NCBI RefSeq assembly: GCF_046719765.1
Contig: NZ_JABEBY010000014.1
Location: 39,740 to 103,739, forward strand
DNA: 64,000 nucleotides
Source: Halonotius sp046719765
Lineage (GTDB): Archaea > Halobacteriota > Halobacteria > Halobacteriales > Haloferacaceae
Reading direction: 5' to 3'
In this document: positions 34,047 to 40,735 of the stretch, in pieces
How positions within the stretch are numbered: the stretch's first letter is position 1
Layout of the letters: each line of letters starts with the position of its first letter
Made by a program: the position numbers and the translations under genes
The notes under the pieces: model-generated
What the model saw: the letters and a program-made list of their open reading frames with translations, nothing else
The model's database searches: none
What the model was told of the DNA's origin: nothing

Positions 34047-34700
34047 ATGAAACGGCGGGAACTACTCAGGACGGCGGCTGGCGCGGGAGCCGCTGCGGGA
34101 GCCGCTGGAGCAGCGACCGGCACCGCCGCCGCGCAGTCGGAGATGGCTGACTTCGGCAGTCACCTCGACGGCGTCGACGGCGGCACCGAAGACCTCCGCG
34201 GCGAAAGCGAGGTGACAGTCGAGGTCGGTGCCAGCGGCAACGGTGGCAACCTCGCGTTTAGCCCCGCAGGGATCTGGATCGATCCCGGAACAACGGTCAT
34301 CTGGGAATGGACTGGTGAAGGCGGCGGCCACAACGTGCAGACCGTCGATGGGCCAGCGGAGCTCGGAAGCGAAACGTCCAGCGAGGCCGGCTTCACCTAC
34401 GAGTTCGAGTTCACCGAGGACCACGCCGGGATCACGAACTACGAGTGTGTGCCACACTCCTCGCTCGGCATGCTCGGTGCGGTCGCCGTCGGCGACGACG
34501 TTGCAACCGTCGAGGTCGGCGGTGGCGGCGGCGGTGGCTGGCCAACAAGCATGGAGGACTTCGCCCACGACGTTGGCGTCCCGATCCAGAAACACTACGT
34601 CGGCATCGTCAGCTTCCTCGGCATCGCGGTGAGCCTCGTGTTCACCTTCTATGTGCTGAAGTACGGCGAGTCGCCAAACACGGGACAGGGTGGTGTCTGA
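34047..34700 (+). CDS. Halocyanin (type I copper protein) with membrane anchor
   Basis: The 217-residue protein has a twin-arginine signal (KRRELLRTAAGAGAAAGAA), a plastocyanin-like domain with copper ligands His95, Cys134, His137 and Met142, a Gly-rich linker and a C-terminal helix (VGIVSFLGIAVSLVFTFYVL). It should carry electrons outside the membrane from the cytochrome b complex to a terminal oxidase, replacing cytochrome c. A TATA-like tttaag lies ~30 bases upstream of ATG 34047. Its stop overlaps the next start (TGATG). Confidence 0.92.
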   Translation: MKRRELLRTAAGAGAAAGAAGAATGTAAAQSEMADFGSHLDGVDGGTEDLRGESEVTVEVGASGNGGNLAFSPAGIWIDPGTTVIWEWTGEGGGHNVQTVDGPAELGSETSSEAGFTYEFEFTEDHAGITNYECVPHSSLGMLGAVAVGDDVATVEVGGGGGGGWPTSMEDFAHDVGVPIQKHYVGIVSFLGIAVSLVFTFYVLKYGESPNTGQGGV

Positions 34701-35092
34701 TGTCCTCATCTGGATCTACCTACGGCGATATCCACCGGTATGAGCCCGCCAGGGAGTCGACGGCGGCGGCGATCGCCATCGTCGTGTTGACCGTGATCGA
34801 GGTCATCTTCGTGTTCCTCTTCGTGTTTGCCCTTGTCTCCGGGTGGGCGGGCACGGAGTTCGGCAACATGTTCGTCGGCGCGATCCTCGGGTTGATCCTG
34901 CTTGATCTCGCCTTCATCCTCGCGTTGTACCGCAAGGAGTTCCTCCCGGATGTGATGATCGTGAAAAAGCGTCGCCGCAAGTGGGAAGATCTCTACATCG
35001 ACAGCGACGATGTCGACGGGGTCGAACTCGGCGGCGGCGAGAAGGTCTGGGACACGCTGAAACGAGCGGTGTACCCCTACTACAAACGATAA
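34700..35092 (+). CDS. Two-helix membrane protein of the cytochrome b operon
   Basis: The 130-residue protein has an N-terminal soluble segment (STYGDIHRYEPARESTAAA), two helices (AIAIVVLTVIEVIFVFLFVFALVSGW and MFVGAILGLILLDLAFILALY) and a basic cytoplasmic tail (KKRRRKWEDLYID). It occurs between halocyanin and cytochrome b in haloarchaeal operons (probably DUF7318). Likely an accessory subunit, role unknown. Its start overlaps the halocyanin stop, and petB begins three bases after its stop. Confidence 0.78.
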   Translation: MSSSGSTYGDIHRYEPARESTAAAIAIVVLTVIEVIFVFLFVFALVSGWAGTEFGNMFVGAILGLILLDLAFILALYRKEFLPDVMIVKKRRRKWEDLYIDSDDVDGVELGGGEKVWDTLKRAVYPYYKR

Positions 35093-35095
35093 CCA

Positions 35096-35890
35096 ATGAG
35101 CTTAGAGAAACAAGACGACTTCGACCACGGCGCGTGGCTCAAGCGCAAAGACCTAACGCCGATCGAGACGGTCTTTCTAACCGCGCTGGTGTATCTCGAC
35201 AAGCGGCTCCGCATCGTTGACTACCTGGAGCTGCTGGAGGATGCCTACTACAAGGTCAACCTCCAGATGCCGAAAAGCCACACCGAACAGTACGATCTCG
35301 ACAACAAGTTCTGGTACTGGTACCCCCTGTATTCCTTAGGGTTCTTTTCCGTACTTGCCTACATCGTCGCCGCGGTGTCAGGCGCCCTGCTTGGGTTTTA
35401 TTACTCGCCATCGGCTGCGGGCGATCCAACGGTCGCTTACCAGTCGGTGAAGATGATCATGCAGGACGTGCAGTTCGGCTACGCTCTCCGAAGCATCCAT
35501 CGGTGGGCCGCCCAGATCATGATGGCGGCGGTGTTCCTCCACATGCTGCGCGTCTATTTCACCGGCTCCTACAAAGAGCCACGTGAGCTGAACTGGCTGC
35601 TCGGCATCATCCTGATCAGCCTCTCGATGGTCTTTGGCTACACGGGCTACCTGCTGCCGTGGAACCAGCTGGCCTTCTGGGCCGGCCAGATCGGCGTCGA
35701 GATGGCACTGGCGACCCCGATCGTCGGCGAGTGGGGTGCCCAGCTGCTGTTTGGTGGCTTCACCTTGGGACAGGCAACGCTTATCAGAATGTACATCCTG
35801 CACGTGTTCATCCTGCCGTTCGTGGTGACCGCGCTGATCGCGCTCCACGTCGGCATCGTCTGGGTGCAGGGGATCGCTGAACCACACTAA
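35096..35890 (+). CDS. petB: Cytochrome b6-type subunit of quinol-oxidising complex
   Basis: The 264-residue protein carries two bis-histidine haem pairs, His135/His149 and His236/His251. The 13- and 14-residue gaps match cytochrome b6 rather than mitochondrial cytochrome b. The quinone-site segment is GYTGYLLPWNQLAFW. A ~70-residue N-terminal extension precedes the first helix. It oxidises menaquinol and, with the next gene, forms the split b6/subunit-IV type complex. Confidence 0.95.
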   Translation: MSLEKQDDFDHGAWLKRKDLTPIETVFLTALVYLDKRLRIVDYLELLEDAYYKVNLQMPKSHTEQYDLDNKFWYWYPLYSLGFFSVLAYIVAAVSGALLGFYYSPSAAGDPTVAYQSVKMIMQDVQFGYALRSIHRWAAQIMMAAVFLHMLRVYFTGSYKEPRELNWLLGIILISLSMVFGYTGYLLPWNQLAFWAGQIGVEMALATPIVGEWGAQLLFGGFTLGQATLIRMYILHVFILPFVVTALIALHVGIVWVQGIAEPH

Positions 35891-35892
35891 CA

Positions 35893-36684
35893 ATGAGCAA
35901 CACAGACGACACCACCGACGACACACGCACTGACGGCGGCGAGGCTGCCACCGACGGCGGTGAGACCGGCATCGTCGCACCGGATGACGAAACACCAACC
36001 TGGCAGGAACGAAAGGAACGCAAAACCGGGCTCTCACAGCTCACCTACGAGTACTTCGAGCGCGCCCGGCGTGAAGACCAGGAGCTCCGCGAGGAGTCCG
36101 ACTACGTCGAACGCGACGTGTTGGGGTTCCCGACGTGGCCACACGAGATCATCCGGAATGGGGCGATCTCGCTGTTTTTCGTCGGGATGATCCTACTGAT
36201 CTCGGCGGCGTTGCCACCGAGCCTTGAGCTGCCGGCCAACCCGAGTTCGACGCCGGATATCATCCTGCCGGACTGGTATCTCTACTGGTCGTTCGGCCTG
36301 CTGAAGCTCAATCCGCTAAACCCCGGGCTGGCCGTCCTTGACGGTGCAAAGCTGATCTCCGATCAGCTCTACGGCGTGCTCGCAAACGTTGTCGTTGTCG
36401 GCGCGATCGCCTTCCTCCCGTTCCTCAACAAGGGGAGTGCCCGACGGCCGGTCGAACAGCCGTTTTGGGCCGCGCTCGGCGCCGGCGGCGCGTTCTTTGC
36501 GATTACGATCGCCGCGATCGCTGTCCAGAACCTAATCCCGCTGCCGCTGGCACTCCAGCTCAACATCGCCTTCATCGGCCCGGTTGTCCTCGGTGTGATG
36601 ACCTACGCGCTGTTGAAGACGCTGCGTGAAGGGTATATGTACGGCCTCAACCGGCGGTACTACATGCTGCGGCCGCCGAAATAA
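35893..36684 (+). CDS. petD: Cytochrome b C-terminal (subunit IV-type) protein
   Basis: The 263-residue protein has an acidic N-terminal ~110 residues, then FPTWPHEIIRNGAISLFFVGMILLIS, a PSSTPDIILPDWYLYWSFGLLKL segment (the PEWY-type quinol motif appears as PDWY) and two further helices. It completes the quinol-oxidation site with petB. The PDWY variant retains the acidic and aromatic residues. It starts two bases after the petB stop. Confidence 0.93.
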   Translation: MSNTDDTTDDTRTDGGEAATDGGETGIVAPDDETPTWQERKERKTGLSQLTYEYFERARREDQELREESDYVERDVLGFPTWPHEIIRNGAISLFFVGMILLISAALPPSLELPANPSSTPDIILPDWYLYWSFGLLKLNPLNPGLAVLDGAKLISDQLYGVLANVVVVGAIAFLPFLNKGSARRPVEQPFWAALGAGGAFFAITIAAIAVQNLIPLPLALQLNIAFIGPVVLGVMTYALLKTLREGYMYGLNRRYYMLRPPK

Positions 36685-36720
36685 CGCCGGGATCAAATAC
36701 CCTGCCGCCGTTGTATCGCT

Positions 36721-37095
36721 ATGAGTGATTCGGACGCCGCGGGTGAGTCTGCTCCGGCGGAACCACCGGAGTCCGCAACCGGCCGGCGGGATGTTGTCGT
36801 CCCGATCCGGCTGTATAAGACGATCACGGTGTTTTCGACGCTGATCGCCACCGCGTGTATTCTGAGTGGGTTTATTCTCATTGACGCAGCGACGCTACAG
36901 GTGAGTGTGCTGCGACGACTCCTGTTGGCTGGACTACAGGGGGTCGGTCTCAGCGTCGATCAGGAGCTCTTCAGTGGGGTGTTAGCGATCGGCGGGCTGA
37001 GCCTCATGGCGGCCGGAACCGGCGTGTTCGTCCTCAGCAGCCGGTTTCGGGCCCCGGGAATGGGAAACGCTCAAGAGGATTCCGACGAACACTGA
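36721..37095 (+). CDS. Two-helix membrane protein downstream of petD
   Basis: The 124-residue protein has an acidic N-terminus and two hydrophobic segments (ITVFSTLIATACILSGFILIDAATLQ, and LFSGVLAIGGLSLMAAGTGVFVLSSRF). It is a haloarchaeal family of unknown function linked to this operon (probably DUF7315). It starts 36 bases after petD and ends three bases before the next gene. Confidence 0.75.
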   Translation: MSDSDAAGESAPAEPPESATGRRDVVVPIRLYKTITVFSTLIATACILSGFILIDAATLQVSVLRRLLLAGLQGVGLSVDQELFSGVLAIGGLSLMAAGTGVFVLSSRFRAPGMGNAQEDSDEH

Positions 37096-37098
37096 GAT

Positions 37099-37374
37099 AT
37101 GGCCGATGAGTTCATCAAAGGGTTCGGCATTCTGACCGGTGCTGGGCTGCTCTGGATGACGCTGGCGGGCTGGTATCAGACGCCGTCGTTTTTCATGACC
37201 AACCAGCTGATCGCGCCGCCGCCGGAGCCGGGGAACGTCTTTGATGCGATCTCGATCTTCCTGATCGATGTGTTCCTCTGGACGGCGCTACTGGGGGCGT
37301 TTGCGTTTTGGATCCTGATTCCGGCGGGCAAGGAGCTTGCAGCGGCGATCGAAGAGCACGGCGAGTCGAACTGA
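37099..37374 (+). CDS. Small two-helix membrane protein, last gene of cytochrome b operon
   Basis: The 91-residue protein has helices at ~5-25 (GFGILTGAGLLWMTLAGWY) and ~50-75 (IFLIDVFLWTALLGAFAFWILIPAG), joined by a Pro-rich loop. Unknown function (probably DUF7314); conserved position suggests a small structural subunit of the complex. Confidence 0.75.
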   Translation: MADEFIKGFGILTGAGLLWMTLAGWYQTPSFFMTNQLIAPPPEPGNVFDAISIFLIDVFLWTALLGAFAFWILIPAGKELAAAIEEHGESN

Positions 37375-37453
37375 GAAGTCGGAGCGGAGTATCAGTAGAT
37401 ATCGCAAGTTGAATCGGCCAAGGGAGTACCGAGAACACGTCGATCGAAACCTG

Positions 37454-37711
37454 TTAGTCGTCAATATCTATATTGTCGGTCGTCAACCGCCACGGCCATG
37501 CATTCCGCCGTAGCTTTGCTCGTTTTCGGTGGAGAGAAACGGGGTCGGATCGCGTATCCGACTCAGTGGAGGTTTCGGCAGGTGAATCAGTAGCGGTACC
37601 GATAAGCACACGCTCAAGCACATCGTTGTACGATTCATCTGCACGCCGACGGTGATCGAGAATCCGCTTCACGCGGGTGCTCACACGGATCTGTGTGTGA
37701 GAGCTCGGCAT
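37454..37711 (-). CDS. Solitary antitoxin-like ribbon-helix-helix protein
   Basis: The 85-residue protein starts TQIRVSTRVKRILDHRRRADESYNDVLERVL, the N-terminal pattern of haloarchaeal VapB-like antitoxins, with a variable tail containing RRNAWPWRLTTDN. No PIN or other toxin gene adjoins it, so it is an orphan antitoxin or a regulator. It stands at the edge of an accessory region. Confidence 0.65.
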   Translation of the reverse strand: MPSSHTQIRVSTRVKRILDHRRRADESYNDVLERVLIGTATDSPAETSTESDTRSDPVSLHRKRAKLRRNAWPWRLTTDNIDIDD

Positions 37712-38067
37712 ACACAGTCATAGTATTACTAATAGGTCTTAATTGTTGGGGGATTTACATCCAGAACACACTGATTTGGTTTGAATGTGAGCGATTAGGA
37801 TAGTACTGATACCGTCGTAACCACCTCGAAACCAACAAAAACCCACCAACGGTGGAGCGTTTCCAAGAGGAGTCACCGGTCACTTGATAGATTGACTCGA
37901 TGGAAACGCTGCTACACCATGAGAGCGTGAATCAAGACATAGTTCATATCCCGTTTTGCCAAGATTGTAGCCTGTACTCTGGTTGCCCACTTTATTATCT
38001 ATTTTCATTTGAACACTGCACGATTTTAACCATAAATTAATTATTGATTAAGTGAATGATTCCGAAC
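37712..38067. other. Intergenic accessory region with a perfect 10-bp inverted repeat
   Basis: No gene is supported here. AGCGTTTCCA at 37856-37865 and TGGAAACGCT at 37901-37910 form a perfect inverted repeat around a 35-base spacer. GC falls sharply after ~37960. The segment may be an insertion-sequence scar. Confidence 0.45.
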
Positions 38068-38592
38068 ATGGTAAACCGCCGAGAAGTCTTAACGGGTGCA
38101 ACAGTCGTAATTGGTATAACGACTATCGCTGGGTGTAGTGGGAGTAACCAACCAGCGGATGAACAGACGGACGGACAAAATCAAACCACAGAACAAGAGC
38201 AAGAGCAAGATCAAGAGAATTCCACACAAAACCAATCTCTAACAAATTTTGAATTAAATTGGGTGGAATTTTCATATACAATTTCATCGGGACTAAGTTC
38301 AGAAATTAGGGCGACCAATACCACAGAACAAGGAACAGATCCAAATGAGGTCAATATTAGAATTAACGTGTATAATGGAGAAGAACGTATTGGATCCGAT
38401 AATCAATGGGAAACAGTGCCGGCGACATATCATCAAGATTTTGAGCTAGAGATACCAGAGGTATCTGAAACAAGCGAGACCACAATTGAAGATGCTTCTG
38501 AGCTTATTGTTCAGGGAAAAGAAAGAGACGAAGAATACATCGATCTAAGAACTATATCAGGTGATGAACTCAGAGGCAGAGTCAGTGAATAA
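38068..38592 (+). CDS. Tat-exported lipoprotein of unknown function, AT-rich
   Basis: The 174-residue product has MVNRREVLTGATVVIGITTIAGC, a twin-arginine signal with lipobox IAGC (Cys23), a Gln/Glu/Thr linker and a ~110-residue all-beta domain with NTTEQGTDPNEVNIRINVYNGEERIGS. This resembles a FxLYD/Ig-like extracellular domain, but I do not identify the family. Low GC and isolation suggest acquisition by transfer. ATG 38068 is used because the signal begins there. Confidence 0.7.
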   Translation: MVNRREVLTGATVVIGITTIAGCSGSNQPADEQTDGQNQTTEQEQEQDQENSTQNQSLTNFELNWVEFSYTISSGLSSEIRATNTTEQGTDPNEVNIRINVYNGEERIGSDNQWETVPATYHQDFELEIPEVSETSETTIEDASELIVQGKERDEEYIDLRTISGDELRGRVSE

Positions 38593-38615
38593 ATATTAAT
38601 TGAACATGAGTCTGT

Positions 38616-39081
38616 TTAGTTGAGCACCTCCTCAGCGGGTGTTTGCTCGTCGGGGACTTGATTGGGTCGCTGTCGGTTATCGTAATATTTGAATCAGCTC
38701 AGCCAGCAGCATGCGTTGGCTAAACCTCCCATCCAAATCGAGTGAAAGCGGCCAATTTCGCATGGTCACGGTTTGGAACCATTTCTCGATGTAGTTGTGA
38801 TCATTGTGGTCAAGAGAACCGCTCAGATTGGGCCGAGCTAACGCAGTCAGTAGCACATGCTGTCGGCGAGAAATTCAGTGTCGTCGACTTCGTGTTCTTC
38901 AGTAAGTCGATGGAGAAACACCGCCGCAGGGCCAGTCCCGCGGCGGCTGTACACATCGATGTCGAGAATACATTTTAATTCCGTGTCGATGGCTGCGTAG
39001 AGCCATTTTGCTTCACCAGCAACCTCAATTTGTTTCTCGTCAACCGCGACCCGCGACGGCTCTACCGTCGCCGGGTCAGGT
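38616..39081 (-). pseudogene. IS6-type transposase, C-terminal part (degenerate)
   Basis: Minus-strand translation in shifting frames gives SRVAVDEKQIEVAGEAKWLYAAIDTELK, then RRGTGPAAVFLHRLTEEHEVDDTEFLAD, then HNYIEKWFQTVTMR. These are the catalytic-core segments of haloarchaeal IS6-type transposases. A frameshift after LADS and in-frame stops near the end break it. It is the downstream half of the gene whose upstream half lies at 40022-40214; an IS5-type element separates them. Confidence 0.75.
39074..39081 (+). repeat. 8-bp target-site duplication, left copy (right copy 40022-40029)
   Basis: GGTCAGGT lies immediately outside both inverted repeats of the IS5-type element. Removing the element and one copy rejoins the IS6-type transposase reading ETQPD to the downstream catalytic half. 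Confidence 0.9.
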
Positions 39082-40021
39082 GGCTGTGTTGAATCGCCAT
39101 ACAGCAGTGGAATTCACTATTTCACAGCACGCTTGATGTTATAGACGACACACATCAGCGCGATTTCTCGGAACTCACGGAACCAAGATCGCGCTCGCAC
39201 GGCGAAGCCGAGCGAGCGCTTGACTGCCGAGTTCACTGTCTCGGTCATCGAGCGTTGATTGTAGTGCTGTTCGTCGATTCTGGCGTTGTGCGCGTGGTCG
39301 TAGGGTGCGAAGATACGATGTTTGATGAGTGGGCGAATCCCGAGGTCACGAAGGGATTCGCGGAGCGATTGCTTGTCGTATCCCTTGTCGGCGGAGAGAG
39401 ACCGCAGATCGCCCGCGTTCCGGCGGGCGACCTGCTCGGCGAGGTCTGCGTCGCTTCCTTTCCGGTTTGTTGAACAATGAACGTCAAGGACGGCTTGAGA
39501 GTCTGTATCCACGAGCTTCGTAACTTTCAGTTTCTGTACGCGGTAGCTGATTCGCTGGCAGTAGTGACGACTTGCAGCTGAGCGTTCGTAGAATGTAGCG
39601 TCGATGGCACCGTGTTTTGAGGGATCGTGCAGCTGCGCCGACTGGCGCAGCAGCACTCGGCAGACACTCATACTAATCTGGTCGAACGCCTTACACAACG
39701 TGGATGGAGCGGGGAGATCGGCCGCGTCAAGGCCGATCTCCCCCGTTATTTGTGGCATCTCCTTCAGGAGGTCAATCGTCATCCGGTAGGACGTGTTGAG
39801 GTAAATCCGTAGACAATGGAGAGAAACGAGGGCGTAGTCGGCGAATCCGCCGCCACCTTCCGGGGCGGCGGATTCGTCTCCATCGCCAGTAACTCTTTGA
39901 GAAATCGGGACAATCTCGCTAATGAAGCGGGAGATTTGCGTCATAGACATTCGCAGCCTCCCGCTTCAACACCTTTGATTTAGCGACCTACCCCGGCACC
40001 ATCTAGTGATTCAACACAGCC
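39082..40021 (-). mobile_element. Complete 940-bp IS5/ISH1-type insertion sequence
   Basis: The element is bounded by perfect 14-bp inverted repeats, GGCTGTGTTGAATC at 39082-39095 and its complement at 40008-40021. It is flanked by identical 8-bp direct repeats GGTCAGGT at 39074-39081 and 40022-40029. Length, repeat size and encoded transposase fit the IS5 family, ISH1-like group. It interrupts an older IS6-type transposase gene, and the intact ends show a relatively recent insertion. Confidence 0.92.
39117..39950 (-). CDS. IS5-family transposase
   Basis: The 277-residue DDE transposase has catalytic-type segments GAIDATFYERSAASRHYC, LSADKGYDKQSLRE and a late MTETVNSAVKRSLGFAVRARSW. The N-terminal GGGGFADYALVSLHCLRIYL is shared with the truncated transposase at the right window edge. 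It appears intact and is probably active. It catalyses cut-and-paste at the 14-bp ends. Confidence 0.92.
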   Translation of the reverse strand: MSMTQISRFISEIVPISQRVTGDGDESAAPEGGGGFADYALVSLHCLRIYLNTSYRMTIDLLKEMPQITGEIGLDAADLPAPSTLCKAFDQISMSVCRVLLRQSAQLHDPSKHGAIDATFYERSAASRHYCQRISYRVQKLKVTKLVDTDSQAVLDVHCSTNRKGSDADLAEQVARRNAGDLRSLSADKGYDKQSLRESLRDLGIRPLIKHRIFAPYDHAHNARIDEQHYNQRSMTETVNSAVKRSLGFAVRARSWFREFREIALMCVVYNIKRAVK

Positions 40022-40214
40022 GGTCAGGTTGTGTTTCAGCGAAATCATACGTCCAGTTCCACACAGATCCATGAGAGCGATCGCTCCCGAGTACATCCAA
40101 GACAGCGATGACCTCCCGCAGGGACAATCCCATCAAGTGAAGGCGCACCCGAACATCTTGCTCTAGTAGGGCTATCGTCTCCCTGAGCAGGTCTGCGAGC
40201 GTCGTGGTCACCAC
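40022..40214 (-). pseudogene. IS6-type transposase, N-terminal part (interrupted)
   Basis: From a GTG at 40214 the minus strand encodes LADLLRETIALLEQDVRVRLHLMGLSLREVIAVLDVLGSDRSHGSVWNWTYDFAETQPD, the N-terminal helix-turn-helix region of IS6-type transposases. It then runs into the IS5-type element. Together with 38616-39081 it makes one disrupted gene. Confidence 0.75.
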
Positions 40215-40735
40215 TCTCTTGGCCTACTCATTGCTCAAGCTCACTGAACTAGACAGTGCCCGATACAAGGCTAGTCTCATTACGATACGGTCTGTGGCAG
40301 AGTTTGGGCAGTGAGACAGGTTGTAGTAAGTAATACTCATGATCTCCAAAGCCGCGCAGAGAGTAAAGCAAGGTTGAGGGAACGAGCGCGCCTGTTCATG
40401 TGTTTCGGGTGCGACCTTGTCCAAAGGCCTTATTTTCGAGAGAATGTGTCGCTGTTTTGAAATTGCTGGATAGACAGTGCCGTACTCAAATCAGTCTGGG
40501 AGCCTACAGTGACCAATAATCATACTAATTACGAACATCATAACAGGTTTGGTACTGATACGGAACCCGGCTACAACTGAGTCACAAAAGTAGCCACGGT
40601 TGAACAATAAAATTGGGCCGGGCAGTGTTCATGAGCGCGTGCTGCAGCTAAGCGGTTGAAAATAAGCGAAAATGAAGGCCGGCACGAGGCCGGTGTTAGA
40701 AGTCAGTGAAGCCCGAGTGGACGTCAGCGCGTCAG
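40215..40735. other. Non-coding gap between IS remnant and S-layer-type gene
   Basis: No gene is supported. The left part probably holds the worn outer end of the IS6-type element. The right part is the 3' flank of the S-layer-type gene and includes a hairpin at 40679-40693. Confidence 0.4.
40655..40693 (-). terminator. Hairpin plus T-rich tract after the S-layer-type gene
   Basis: On the minus strand, CCGGC-ctcgt-GCCGG (40679-40693) is followed by TTCATTTTCGCTTATTTTC. It lies ~45 bases beyond the stop of the 938-residue surface protein and is a plausible transcription end. Confidence 0.45.

Noticed and set aside
38742..38978. Plus-strand 78-codon frame in the IS remnant
   Set aside because: It is antisense to recognisable transposase fragments on the minus strand.
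40224..40424. A 66-codon minus-strand frame upstream of the IS6-type remnant
   Set aside because: Random-looking composition, no domain, and within the decayed flank of a mobile element.
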